DNA of 64,000 nucleotides from contig CAWCLF010000001.1 in assembly GCA_963796325.1 (NCBI GenBank), forward strand, positions 2,170,001 through 2,234,000, given 5' to 3'. The position numbers were made by a program, and so were the translations under genes. Shown here piece after piece: positions 17,887 through 27,153 of the stretch. The first letter of the stretch is position 1. Each line of letters opens with the position of its first letter. A model generated the notes under the pieces. It searched no databases. It had not been told where the DNA came from and saw only the letters and a program-made list of their open reading frames with translations. This DNA comes from CAVYGN01 sp963796325. Its GTDB lineage: Bacteria; Spirochaetota; Brevinematia; Brevinematales; JAOACQ01.

Positions 17887-18564
17887 TTATTCCCTTTCTC
17901 TTTTGAACGATCCGAATCTTATAGATAAAATCCTCTTTAATGTCCAATAGGCGCCTTTTAAAGGTTCCATTTTACTGACGCCTATCCTTTCTTTATATTC
18001 AATAAATATCGAAGAGTATTTGTATTTCATCTTAATCGGTTTTAAAAGCAATTCGACGGGCAGGGCTACGCCTTTTAAATCAAATTTCATCCGGTCAATC
18101 ATTGATTTCCTGTAGGCTCTCATGCCGCTGTGAAGGTCTGTAAACCTTCTAAAAAACAGCATGCTCGCAAATAATGCGAACCCCCAATTAGCCAGATAAT
18201 TAATCAAAGGCATTGCTTTAGGTTTGTTCTTTAACCGCGATGCATCTACAATATCATACCCTTTTTTTAAAACAAGATCGCACATAATTGGAATTTGGTC
18301 CACGGGATAGGTATCATCACAATCCATTGTGACCACAACTTCCCCTGAAGCTGAACGAAGGGCTAAATCCATGGCTTTGCCGTATCCCTGTGCAGGAAAT
18401 TGTTTAATAACATTCGCCCCTTCTTTTCGGGCTATTTCGGCGGTATTGTCGCTGCTGGAATCTACAATCAGTATTTCAGCTTCCGGTATAATTCTTTTGA
18501 TATCTCTTACAACTGTTCCGACCGCTTTTTCTTCATTTTTTGTAATCATTGCTACTGTAATCAT
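17887..18564 (-). CDS. GT2 polyprenyl-phosphate glycosyltransferase (DPM1/GtrB-like)
   Basis: A 225-aa GT2 enzyme of the dolichyl-phosphate mannose synthase type. It would transfer a sugar from its nucleotide donor to a polyprenyl phosphate at the cytoplasmic membrane. Seen: VAMITKNEEKAVGTVV, DSSSDNT, MDCDDTYPVDQ (metal site), and LHSGMRAYRKSM. It lacks the C-terminal membrane pair of full GtrB proteins, but GtrA is in the same unit. One bp separates it from the methyltransferase upstream. Confidence 0.8.
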   Translation of the reverse strand: MITVAMITKNEEKAVGTVVRDIKRIIPEAEILIVDSSSDNTAEIARKEGANVIKQFPAQGYGKAMDLALRSASGEVVVTMDCDDTYPVDQIPIMCDLVLKKGYDIVDASRLKNKPKAMPLINYLANWGFALFASMLFFRRFTDLHSGMRAYRKSMIDRMKFDLKGVALPVELLLKPIKMKYKYSSIFIEYKERIGVSKMEPLKGAYWTLKRILSIRFGSFKRERE

Positions 18565-18565
18565 T

Positions 18566-19456
18566 TTAGTCAGATCCTTTCCTTGCTATTATTTCCAGAC
18601 TTCCGCCGCTTAAAAAAGGGATTATTTTATTATCAAAATTTTTAAACGGATTGACAATGAAACTGCTCCATCTGAATAATTCAACCATTCTTTTCCGAAG
18701 CTGTTTTACATCTCTCCATAACAATTGCTTCTCTTTTATTTTAAATACTTCAAAGCCGGCTTTTTCCATTAAAGTTTTAATAGTTTTTTTAGAAAAATAA
18801 TAATTATGACTGCTTGGATGAATAGCAGGCCATTTTTTCCGTAAAATATTAAACAATATATTCCCGGAGTCAGGCGTTGTCATAAGTACATAACTTCCGG
18901 GTTTTGATATCTTATAGATTTTCTCAGCCATTTCAAACGGATTTAAAACATGTTCGATCACTTCAAAAGAAAAAATAAAATCGAATTTTTCTTCCGGATT
19001 AAAATTTCCAAAATCCATATTTATTACATTTATTCCTGATTCATTTGCAATTTGACATGATTTTTTATTCAATTCGATTCCGTTTAGTTTAAATTTCTTT
19101 TTATCCCTGAATTGCTTGAGGAAAAATCCGCAGCCGCAGCCGATATCAAGAACATTGACCGATTGGTCTCTGGATTTTGTTTTCGAAAGTACAAAGTCGA
19201 ATGCAAATTTATAATTTTTATTTAACGCCTTTTCAAGTGACAGATAATCGTAATATCCTCCTTCCGATTTTTTTTCATCAGCCCAAAAATAGTTATCGCT
19301 GTAAACTTCATTTAAATCAATTCTCCGTTTGTTATTAAAAATGAGCCCGCATTTATTACATTTAACTAAATACTGCTCGGAATTTAAATGAAATAAAACC
19401 GACCAATCTTTTTGTTCTGAAAGGCATATAACACAGTTTTTTACTTCATTAAACAT
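18566..19456 (-). CDS. class I SAM-dependent methyltransferase with N-terminal zinc-ribbon-like motif
   Basis: A 296-aa methyltransferase. The N-terminus has two Cys pairs, CVIC (8-11) and CNKC (~33-36), as in the zinc-binding N-domain of many sugar C-methyltransferase-like proteins. The SAM domain follows: VLDIGCGCGFFLKQF (motif I, ~100), DFIFSFEVIEHVLNP (motif IV), and VLMTTPDSGN. It probably methylates a sugar or glycan terminus. A+T-rich, like its neighbours at 16.1-20.5 kb. Confidence 0.75.
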   Translation of the reverse strand: MFNEVKNCVICLSEQKDWSVLFHLNSEQYLVKCNKCGLIFNNKRRIDLNEVYSDNYFWADEKKSEGGYYDYLSLEKALNKNYKFAFDFVLSKTKSRDQSVNVLDIGCGCGFFLKQFRDKKKFKLNGIELNKKSCQIANESGINVINMDFGNFNPEEKFDFIFSFEVIEHVLNPFEMAEKIYKISKPGSYVLMTTPDSGNILFNILRKKWPAIHPSSHNYYFSKKTIKTLMEKAGFEVFKIKEKQLLWRDVKQLRKRMVELFRWSSFIVNPFKNFDNKIIPFLSGGSLEIIARKGSD

Positions 19457-19473
19457 CTTTATCCCATTAAATA

Positions 19474-20508
19474 TTAGTTAAAATATTCTGAATAATAATC
19501 CGAATTCCTGATAATTTCATTAATATATTTTCTTCCTTTAACATTAAACCACACTATTTCATTATACATGGTCCCTATAAAACCCAGAATCTTTGCAATA
19601 AAAGGAAGATACATTATTTTACCGATAATTGGAATACTTCTTATCATTCTTTCAATATATGATACAAGATCATTCCCCAACTCAGGTAAAATGAATTTAT
19701 CAGGTATGAATTCATCGCCCGATAATTTAAATTCCACTGATCCTATGCCTTTCTTTTCGCTTGCAGTTACGTGCTCCGCAAGTTCTACAGGTATTCCGGC
19801 ATATTTTAATACTGCCATATCGACGGCAACCCTGTCGGCGCCACCGAATAGAACGGAACAAATTTTAGGTTTTCCCGTTTTCGGTCCGCTTCCTTCCATG
19901 CAGATTGTTGCATCTACTATATTAAAAATCGTATGTTTTATCTGCTTATTAATTTCAGAAATAACTTCCGTCATTCTCGTATGATATTGATAACGAAACC
20001 TCGGCAGCATGCCCCAATGGTTTTTAAGGCAGCATGTAATTCCGCTCAAAACATGAGTTTTTAAGACAGGAATATTAATGATTGAATCTGCAGATATTAT
20101 CGTTTTAGATACTTCTAACCTGGGACAGGCAGGATTCTGCGTCTCTATTTCAATTAACTTATCTTCCGATAAATTAACAATATTTATACCATACTTTTCA
20201 GCAATTTTATCATATCCCCAATTCCTGCATGCCTGTCGAAACTGCTTAAACCCGGCTACATCGCAATCACCGATAATAAACTCCGTACTCTGGAATTTTT
20301 TTGTCAAATTGGATACTGCAGCTTCCAAAACCCAGGGACTTGTATTTCTTCCCGGAAGTACTTCCCGGGACATTGCATTAATCTTGATAAAACATTTTTT
20401 ACCGATTTTCCCGGAGGTTATCCCTGAATTTTCGATAATATATTTTATCGCTTCGAATATACTTTCATATGAAGGTTTATCTATTCTTTTGAAAATTACA
20501 TTGGACAT
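19474..20508 (-). CDS. DUF362-domain protein
   Basis: A 344-aa DUF362 protein. Seen: FIKINAMSREVLPGRNTSP, IINIPVLKTHVLSGITCCLK with KNHWGMLPRFRYQYH, and DATICMEGSGPKTGKP, the core motifs of the family. Many DUF362 proteins carry a C-terminal 2x4Fe-4S ferredoxin domain; here there is none, and the C-terminus is hydrophobic and basic (about 285-320). The biochemical role of the family is not established. Its place between a methyltransferase and an epimerase in a glycan unit suggests a glycan-related job (inference). Confidence 0.8.
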   Translation of the reverse strand: MSNVIFKRIDKPSYESIFEAIKYIIENSGITSGKIGKKCFIKINAMSREVLPGRNTSPWVLEAAVSNLTKKFQSTEFIIGDCDVAGFKQFRQACRNWGYDKIAEKYGINIVNLSEDKLIEIETQNPACPRLEVSKTIISADSIINIPVLKTHVLSGITCCLKNHWGMLPRFRYQYHTRMTEVISEINKQIKHTIFNIVDATICMEGSGPKTGKPKICSVLFGGADRVAVDMAVLKYAGIPVELAEHVTASEKKGIGSVEFKLSGDEFIPDKFILPELGNDLVSYIERMIRSIPIIGKIMYLPFIAKILGFIGTMYNEIVWFNVKGRKYINEIIRNSDYYSEYFN

Positions 20509-20666
20509 TCGTTACAACCCCTGTAAATAACTGGAAACCGGGAAGAATTAATTTCCTTTTTTCCCATCCATTATTATAAATCAGATCTCATTATATTTCA
20601 TTATTCAGAAATAAATTGCATCTTTTAATAAACAAGTTTTCCGGCTATAGAAGACCCGGCAAGACC

Positions 20667-21650
20667 TTATTTTAATTCTTTATCCCAGTTGAACTTATCC
20701 AGCTTTGCGTCTTCGAACATCAATTTTACAGAGGCATAAATAGCCTCTTTTGCTGAATATTGATTATTCCAGCCCATCTTCCTTATCTTTACCGAATTCA
20801 GCCTGATAACCGGGACATCGCCCTTCCAGCCCCTGTTCCCGCCTGTGAATTTATAATTTACATTTTTTAGATTCATTACTTCTGCAACAATATCGGCGAT
20901 TTCTTTTACTGTTATATAATCAAGCGTCGCAACATTAAAATATGAGAACGAAGGTAAATCGGCCTTTTCGCAGGTTCTCAAGGCTTTGATAATATCGGTT
21001 ATATAAATATAGGATTTGCTCTGTGTGCCGTCCCCCAGGATGCTTAATTCATCAGAATTCTTCAGTAATTTTTTTATGAAATCATAGCCTACTCCATGCG
21101 TCTGATGAGGGCCGACGACATTTGCAAATCTGAAAGCGCTGGCCCTCATATCGAACATATAACAATAAGAGGATATTAAAGCTTCGCAGGCTAATTTACT
21201 CGCGCCGTATGTGGAAATGGGCAGCATTGGCGAATGGTCTTCTTTAACCTCCAATAACCCTGTATCGCCGTAAATCCCGCTTCCCGATGCGTAAAACAGC
21301 CTTTTTATGCCATTAATCCGCATCGCTTCCAAAACATTATCGGTTAAATATGTGCCCTCCCAGAAATCGATATCGGGCTGTGTGACTGCTTTCGATATAT
21401 CAGGATTAGAGGCAAAATGGTAAACGATATCCGAACCTTTCATTGAAGCCGTCAGGAAATCAGCGTCCTTGATATCCCCTTTAATAATTTCAATATTTCC
21501 TCTGTCCTTTATTTCATCAAGGTGCCATAATTTTCCTGATGAAAAGTTATCGAAAATTTTAATGTCTGCTTCCCTTTCATCTTTAATGATCGAACTGGCA
21601 AGGTGACTGCCGATAAAACCGGCGCCGCCGGCTATAAAATATTTTTTCAA
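20667..21650 (-). CDS. NAD-dependent sugar-nucleotide epimerase/dehydratase
   Basis: Extended SDR of 327 aa, like UDP-glucose 4-epimerase relatives. Seen: AGGAGFIGSHLASSI (NAD motif), DNFSSGKLWHL, catalytic ASGSGIYGD and STYGASKLACEAL (Tyr-x3-Lys, ~145-149), RFANVVGPHQTHG and GDGTQSKSYIYITDI. It precedes hddA's 3' side within the minus-strand run, 52 bp away, so it may act on the GDP-heptose or on another sugar nucleotide of this glycan. The substrate cannot be read. Confidence 0.8.
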   Translation of the reverse strand: MKKYFIAGGAGFIGSHLASSIIKDEREADIKIFDNFSSGKLWHLDEIKDRGNIEIIKGDIKDADFLTASMKGSDIVYHFASNPDISKAVTQPDIDFWEGTYLTDNVLEAMRINGIKRLFYASGSGIYGDTGLLEVKEDHSPMLPISTYGASKLACEALISSYCYMFDMRASAFRFANVVGPHQTHGVGYDFIKKLLKNSDELSILGDGTQSKSYIYITDIIKALRTCEKADLPSFSYFNVATLDYITVKEIADIVAEVMNLKNVNYKFTGGNRGWKGDVPVIRLNSVKIRKMGWNNQYSAKEAIYASVKLMFEDAKLDKFNWDKELK

Positions 21651-21702
21651 TTTTAGCTCCCAATCGATTAAACGTTATAAATTGAACAGGTTAAAGCCTG
21701 CA

Positions 21703-22686
21703 TTAATTATGAAATATGATCCTTGCGCCTTCAGGTTCGAAATTGAACCGCATCGGCGATAAATTAATCTTTTCCATAGCGGAAATCATTTTTGACTTGT
21801 TTTCAGGGCAGTACACCATCAGAAAACCGCCGCCGCCCGCTCCTACGATTTTTCCGCCGGTAGCCCCGTTTTTTCTTGCTGTTTCATAAGCTTCATCTAT
21901 ATAATCGTCCGATACTTTATCGCATAGTCCTTTTTTTGTCATCCAGTGCTCATGGAGAATTTCCCCGAATTCGTCGATCTTTCCGCTTTCAAATATCTTT
22001 TTTGTGTAAATTCCTATTTCCTTTATTTTATGAAGCCTGTCGATTACGGATTTATCTCCATTTTTGCTTTTCATGTCTTGAACGGCAAGTACCGAACTTG
22101 CGGAACGTTCCTTTTTTAAATAGAATAAAAACAGGTGGCTCTGCAATTCTATTAAATTTCCTTCCTTTATTGCAACTGGCTCGACAGCTACGCTTCCGTC
22201 TGTATTGAACCAGTATGCGTTAAATCCGCCGAATGCAGCCGCATACTGATCCTGTTTGCCGATAGGCTCTTTAAGTATATTGATCTCGATATTGCATGCA
22301 GCTTCTGCCAGCTGGTATAATGACAGATAATCTCTTTTATATTCAAAAAGCACATTAAGCAGTGCGACGGTGAATACTGAAGATGTACCGAGCCCGCAAT
22401 TTGCCGGGACATCGGCGACCGAAACAAGTTCGATCTGTTTATTTATCCCTGTCTCACGTAGCGATTCCCTGAAAATCTTATGTTCAATATCGTTCACATT
22501 GTTTACTATTTCCGTTTTTGAATATGATAGCCTGATGGATTCGTCGAACCTTTTCTCTGCCATAAGATAAACATACTTGTTTACAGCTGCAGCCATTAAA
22601 AACCCGCCGTATTTCTTATAGTAAGAAGCCAGGTCCGTGCCGCCGCCGCCCATCGACAATCTGACAGGAGCCCTTGAAATGATCAT
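21703..22686 (-). CDS. hddA: D-glycero-alpha-D-manno-heptose-7-phosphate kinase (GHMP family)
   Basis: GHMP-family kinase of 327 aa that phosphorylates C1 of heptose 7-phosphate for GDP-heptose synthesis. Seen: SRAPVRLSMGGGGTDLASYY at the N-terminus, the GHMP ATP loop DVPANCGLGTSSVFTVALL (~92-110), EPIGKQDQYAAAFGG, and the C-terminal KIVGAGGGGFLMVY. This pattern is the HddA/FKP-kinase subgroup. It shares the minus-strand run with hddC, gmhA and gmhB but is separated from them by seven genes, probably later insertions. Confidence 0.85.
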   Translation of the reverse strand: MIISRAPVRLSMGGGGTDLASYYKKYGGFLMAAAVNKYVYLMAEKRFDESIRLSYSKTEIVNNVNDIEHKIFRESLRETGINKQIELVSVADVPANCGLGTSSVFTVALLNVLFEYKRDYLSLYQLAEAACNIEINILKEPIGKQDQYAAAFGGFNAYWFNTDGSVAVEPVAIKEGNLIELQSHLFLFYLKKERSASSVLAVQDMKSKNGDKSVIDRLHKIKEIGIYTKKIFESGKIDEFGEILHEHWMTKKGLCDKVSDDYIDEAYETARKNGATGGKIVGAGGGGFLMVYCPENKSKMISAMEKINLSPMRFNFEPEGARIIFHN

Positions 22687-22795
22687 ATTTCAAAACCTCT
22701 ATATGACTTGAATGGTTGAATTTGATAAAAGAGATTTTAACTGGAAATTTCCATTTTGGCAAATTGCAAAAGCATAAAGTATAAATCTGTTCCGC

Positions 22796-24109
22796 TTATA
22801 ATTTATAGATCTTTTCCCCGGTCTCTTTTACGGCATTTCTCAGATCGACCACCAGCTTTGCCCTTTTTACAATATCCGGAATATCGAAGCAGCTGTGATC
22901 GGTTGTAATAATGAAGCAGTCCGCATCGCTGAATAAATCATCGGTTAACCGGACCGACTCGTATTTTCTTTTATCCCCCGTCTCTACAGCGGGAATGTAC
23001 GGGTCATGATAATAAACGATCCCCCCCTTCCTTGAGGCTTCATCCATGATTTTCAATGCGGGAGATTCCCGCGGATCGTCTATATCGGACTTGTACGCCA
23101 CTCCCAGGAAAATTAACCTGGAACCGTTAATAGCTTTCTTCTGCCGGTTCAGGGCTGATTGTATCTTTATGCACATGCGGTGCGCCATGAGGTTGTCGAT
23201 TTGACCGGCAGTATGGATCATGGTAAGGTCGAAATCGTATTGCCTGGCCACGTATTCAAGGTAAAAGGGATCCAGCGGAATGCAATGTCCGCCGATGCCC
23301 GGACCCGGATAAAAGGCCTGGAAACCGTAGGGCTTTGTTGCAGCAGCTTCGATTACCTCCCAGATCATGATATCCATTTTACCGCATAATAATGCAAGCT
23401 CGTTCACCATTGAAATATTCACCAGGCGGTAAGTATTTTCGAGTATTTTCACCATTTCCGCTATTCTCGGGGAACTTACATGATAGAGTGTTTTGATGAC
23501 TTTGCCGTAAACCGCTTCGGCAATTTTACGGGCGTCTTCGCCCAGCGCCCCTATGACTTTGGGGGTGTTTTCCGTTTTATATTTTTTATTGCCGGGATCG
23601 ACCCTTTCCGGTGAAAAACAGACCCAGAAGTCCCTGTTTACTTTCATCTTCGATTCCCTTTCAAGGATCGGCAGCATGAATTTTTCCGTCGTAGTCGGAT
23701 ATGTCGTACTCTCAAGGGAGATAAAAGAACCTATTTTCATATTCTTACCGATTTCGATCGAAGCATTTTCAATATAGCTCATATCAGGTTTTTTGAACTT
23801 ATCAAGCGGGGTAGGAACGCATATTATCAGGATATCGCATTCGTTTATCCTTTTAAAATCTCCCGTAGCCGATATTTTTTTATTGCCGGCGGCTGTTTCA
23901 AGGTCGGAATCCTCGATATCCGATATATAATTCTCCCCGTTATTGACAGCCGCTACCTTTTTTTCATTTTTATCGAAGCCGATCACCCGGAAATTGTTTT
24001 TGGCAAATAAAACCCCGAGAGGAAGGCCCACATAGCCCAGCCCTAAAATTCCGACAACCGCTTCGTTTTTATCGATTTTATCAATGAGGGATTCAACTGA
24101 GTTTTCCAT
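22796..24109 (-). CDS. wbpA: UDP-N-acetylglucosamine 6-dehydrogenase-like (WbpA type)
   Basis: UDP-sugar dehydrogenase of 437 aa, making a UDP-N-acetyl-hexosaminuronic acid in two NAD-dependent steps. Seen: GILGLGYVGLPLGVLFAKN (NAD motif), CVPTPLDKFKKPDMSY, FSPERVDPGN, KILENTYRLVNISMVNE and the catalytic cysteine in GPGIGGHCIPLDPFY (~270). The WbpA role is suggested by the WbpB-, WbpD- and WbpE-like genes directly upstream. Overlaps the upstream gene by 17 bp. Confidence 0.85.
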   Translation of the reverse strand: MENSVESLIDKIDKNEAVVGILGLGYVGLPLGVLFAKNNFRVIGFDKNEKKVAAVNNGENYISDIEDSDLETAAGNKKISATGDFKRINECDILIICVPTPLDKFKKPDMSYIENASIEIGKNMKIGSFISLESTTYPTTTEKFMLPILERESKMKVNRDFWVCFSPERVDPGNKKYKTENTPKVIGALGEDARKIAEAVYGKVIKTLYHVSSPRIAEMVKILENTYRLVNISMVNELALLCGKMDIMIWEVIEAAATKPYGFQAFYPGPGIGGHCIPLDPFYLEYVARQYDFDLTMIHTAGQIDNLMAHRMCIKIQSALNRQKKAINGSRLIFLGVAYKSDIDDPRESPALKIMDEASRKGGIVYYHDPYIPAVETGDKRKYESVRLTDDLFSDADCFIITTDHSCFDIPDIVKRAKLVVDLRNAVKETGEKIYKL

Positions 24110-25223
24110 ACCGCCCCCCCTGTCGTTCTTTAAAGGTTCCTTTCATCTTAACCGTATCGAAATTAACAGGCATGCGAACCGGTTTTCCCAGCTTCATGGA
24201 TTTGTAAACCGCCAGGATGATATCGAGGGATTTTTTACCTTCCTCGCCGCTGATGAACGGTTCGGAACCGGTTTCTATCGCCCTGACGAAGTCAGCATAA
24301 ACCGCCGAGTGGCCGGTGCCGTAAACTGTCGGAGGGTCTTTAAGCATCGGATCGATCATCTTTTCTTCGGAATCACCGGCTTCAGAGCTGTCGGAGAATC
24401 TCCATGTTTCAAGCCTGTTCATGCAAAGCCCGCCGACGACGGCCGAACCCTTCTCACCGAAAATGCTTAATGTTTCATTGAGGTTTTTCGGATAGATATC
24501 GGCCGAACCCTCGATAATCCCTACGGACCCGTTTTTGAACTCAAGGATTGCACTGCAGAAATCCTCGGCTTCTATCGGCCTTAAAAAACGCCGTGTAACT
24601 CCATGGACTTTTACGATTTCATCGTCCATCAGCCATTGCAAAACATCGACGCCATGCGTGCACTGGTTCATCAATGTTCCGCCGTCGAGCTCCCAGGTGC
24701 CCCTCCAGTCCGCTTCCCTGTAATACTGATCATTCCTGTTCCACCGGACCTGTATCATGCCATGCATCATCCTGCCGAAGCGTTCTTTTTTGAGGGCTTC
24801 GTAAACTTTCAAAACCGGCTCGTTAAAACGGTTCTGAAAGCATACTGCCAGCTTTTTATTAACCTCCCTGGACCGCCGGATCATAGCTTCGGCATCACCC
24901 GTCGATAAAGCCATAGGCTTTTCCACAATGACATTGGCTCCGGCATTCAGAGCATCCAGGCTTATGCGGCAGTGATAGCCTGATTCGGTTGACACTGCCG
25001 CTATATCGGGTTTAATTTCAGAGAGCATTTTCATATAATCGCCATAAACGGCCGGTACAGACCCGGGCTGAAAGCCCATGTATTCTTCAGCCTTCTCTTC
25101 GGCCCTGTCCGGGATTTTATCGCATACGGCGGACAACTCGATCTTATCGCTGTTTTTAAAGCATGCTTCGATATGTTTTGAACTGATCCTTCCGCAGCCA
25201 ATGACCGCAAGTTTTAATTTCAT
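24093..25223 (-). CDS. wbpB: Gfo/Idh/MocA-family oxidoreductase (WbpB-like)
   Basis: A 376-aa NAD-dependent oxidoreductase. With its neighbours it would oxidise the 3-OH of UDP-GlcNAc uronate (WbpB role). Seen: LAVIGCGRISSKHIEACF (Rossmann motif), VSTESGYHCRI, VEKPMAL with the catalytic EKP lysine, QNRFNEPVLK and GGTLMNQCTHGVDVLQW. In Pseudomonas-type pathways the cofactor is recycled by 2-oxoglutarate. It overlaps the acetyltransferase gene by 4 bp (ATGA). Confidence 0.85.
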   Translation of the reverse strand: MKLKLAVIGCGRISSKHIEACFKNSDKIELSAVCDKIPDRAEEKAEEYMGFQPGSVPAVYGDYMKMLSEIKPDIAAVSTESGYHCRISLDALNAGANVIVEKPMALSTGDAEAMIRRSREVNKKLAVCFQNRFNEPVLKVYEALKKERFGRMMHGMIQVRWNRNDQYYREADWRGTWELDGGTLMNQCTHGVDVLQWLMDDEIVKVHGVTRRFLRPIEAEDFCSAILEFKNGSVGIIEGSADIYPKNLNETLSIFGEKGSAVVGGLCMNRLETWRFSDSSEAGDSEEKMIDPMLKDPPTVYGTGHSAVYADFVRAIETGSEPFISGEEGKKSLDIILAVYKSMKLGKPVRMPVNFDTVKMKGTFKERQGGRYGKLS

Positions 25224-25816
25224 AGTATTTCCGCAAGACCATTTTCCGACCGTTCATATCTCTTACGGCAGGCAGGGCAGTTCAATTCCTTATCCAGTTT
25301 CGTCCCGCAATAGCAAACCCATCCTTTTATCGATGCAGGATTGCCATAAGCAAGGGCGTAATCCGGTATATCCTTTGTAACCACAGAGCCCGCCCCCACA
25401 AAGGAATATTTTCCCAGTGTTACTCCGCAGACAACCGTTGCATTGGCCCCGATGCTGGCGCCCGTTTTTACCCTCGTTGTCTTATATTCATTCTTTCTTT
25501 CAATATAAGACCTTGGATTGATCACATTCGTAAAAACGCAGGACGGTCCGCAAAATACGCCGTCCTCGATAATAACATCTTTGTAAATTGAAACGTTATT
25601 CTGGACCTTGACGTTGTCTCCAAGTACCGCCCCGGATCCGATATTGACATTCTGCCCTATTATGCAGTTCTTCCCTATTTTTGCATCTTTCATGATATGG
25701 GAAAAATGCCAGATTTTAGTATTGTTCCCGATTTCGGACCCTTCGTCGGCATATGAAGATTCATGGATCTGGTAGGTCCCTTCGTTTTTCGCCTCTTTAA
25801 TCAGGACTTCAGGCAT
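25220..25816 (-). CDS. wbpD: left-handed beta-helix N-acetyltransferase (WbpD-like)
   Basis: Hexapeptide-repeat acetyltransferase of 198 aa, the likely 3-N-acetylation step giving UDP-GlcNAc(3NAc)A. Seen: hexapeptide repeats from GSEIGNNTKIWHFSHIM through IGQNVNIGSGAVLGDNVKV, the conserved NPRS site, GASIGANATVVCGVTLG, and a C-terminal zinc-ribbon-like pair (CYCG, CPAC). ATG 25816 is preferred to ATG 25825, because GGGGAG directly abuts the first and is 9 nt from the second. Confidence 0.85.
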   Translation of the reverse strand: MPEVLIKEAKNEGTYQIHESSYADEGSEIGNNTKIWHFSHIMKDAKIGKNCIIGQNVNIGSGAVLGDNVKVQNNVSIYKDVIIEDGVFCGPSCVFTNVINPRSYIERKNEYKTTRVKTGASIGANATVVCGVTLGKYSFVGAGSVVTKDIPDYALAYGNPASIKGWVCYCGTKLDKELNCPACRKRYERSENGLAEIL

Positions 25817-25944
25817 AAAAAACATCTCCCCGGTTCGTATATACCAGTCAAATTATATGTAATCTAACCGATTATTATAAAACAATAATGCCGTTTTTTC
25901 AAACCTGTTCTATTAACAATAGATGCAAAGGTTTCAAAACCGTA

Positions 25945-27153
25945 TTATAATTCCTTCTTCAGTTCTTCACAGACGGTCATGGCGTCTTCCGCAGCCAGCC
26001 TGGAGTAAACCGGCAGGGTGATCTCGTTTTCGTACATTTTAAAAGCGTTGGGATATTTTTTTATATCGTAACCCAGCCTGGTATATGCCGGATGCATCAC
26101 GACGGGAATATAGTGAACATTTAAACTTATCCCCTTTCCGGCCATTTTTTGAATTATTTCGGCCCTTTTTGTTTCGCTGCCGTTTTTAACCCTCAGCATG
26201 TAAAGATGGCAGTTGCCTGTTCTGTTTTCATCATTTACCGGGGGGCTGATAACACGGCTGTCGTTCAAAAAGGCTTCTTCATAAATGTCATAAACGGCTT
26301 TGCGTTTCGGAATAATTTCCCTGTCATACCGTTTCAACTGGGCCAGGCCTATAGAGGCTGAAATATCGGTCATATTATATTTATATCCCGGCAGTTCAAT
26401 GGAATACTTCCAGCTTCCGGCTTTCATTTTTGAAAGCGCATCTTTACTCTGTCCATGCAGCGAAAGCAGCTGAAATCTATTATAGATTTCTTCACAGCTA
26501 AAACCTTTCATCTTATTGAATGTTATGGCCCCGCCTTCCGCGGTCGTTAAATTTTTAACGGCGTGGAAGGAAAAGACAGTGAAATCCGCAATGCCGCCGA
26601 TTTTTATCCCTTTATAAACAGAGCCGAAAGAATGAGCGGCATCGTCCATAATAACAGGCCTGTCGAACATATCCTGAAGAGTATTTTTTCCTGGTTTGAA
26701 TTTCTTTTTATTATTTTCGAGAACGTCTATGATCTTATCGTAATCGCAGGGCCATCCGGCTATATCGACCGGAATTACCAATTTTGTCCTTTTTGTAATT
26801 GCCTTTTCGATATTATCCGGTGAAATATTGAAATTTCCATCTTCCAGGTCCGCAAACACTGGTTTTGCGCCGCAGTGAAGAATGACATTGGCGGTTGCAG
26901 CGTATGTATAGGGAGTTGTAATCACTTCATCGCCGGGTCCGATATCCAGCAGGCGGAGTACCAGTTCCAGCCCGGCCGTAGCGGAATTCAGGCAGATTGC
27001 CCCGCCCGTACCGCAGTAAGATGAAATTTCTTTTTCAAACAACTTTGTTTTAGGGCCGGTCGTTATCCATCCGGACTTCAGCGTGTCGACGACTTCATCG
27101 ATTTCATCCTGCGTGATATCGGGGGGGGAAAATGGAATTATTTTACGTACCAT
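25945..27153 (-). CDS. wbpE: DegT-family sugar aminotransferase (WbpE-like)
   Basis: PLP-dependent aminotransferase of 402 aa, fitting the WbpE step that adds the 3-amino group. Seen: PFSPPDITQDEIDEV, SGWITTGPKTKLFE, LNSATAGLELVLRLL, VIMDDAAHSFGS and the PLP lysine in FSFHAVKNLTTAEGGAI (~200). DegT enzymes with this HAVKNLTTAEGG pattern act on UDP-linked 3- or 4-keto sugars. It overlaps the upstream dehydratase by 1 bp. Confidence 0.85.
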   Translation of the reverse strand: MVRKIIPFSPPDITQDEIDEVVDTLKSGWITTGPKTKLFEKEISSYCGTGGAICLNSATAGLELVLRLLDIGPGDEVITTPYTYAATANVILHCGAKPVFADLEDGNFNISPDNIEKAITKRTKLVIPVDIAGWPCDYDKIIDVLENNKKKFKPGKNTLQDMFDRPVIMDDAAHSFGSVYKGIKIGGIADFTVFSFHAVKNLTTAEGGAITFNKMKGFSCEEIYNRFQLLSLHGQSKDALSKMKAGSWKYSIELPGYKYNMTDISASIGLAQLKRYDREIIPKRKAVYDIYEEAFLNDSRVISPPVNDENRTGNCHLYMLRVKNGSETKRAEIIQKMAGKGISLNVHYIPVVMHPAYTRLGYDIKKYPNAFKMYENEITLPVYSRLAAEDAMTVCEELKKEL

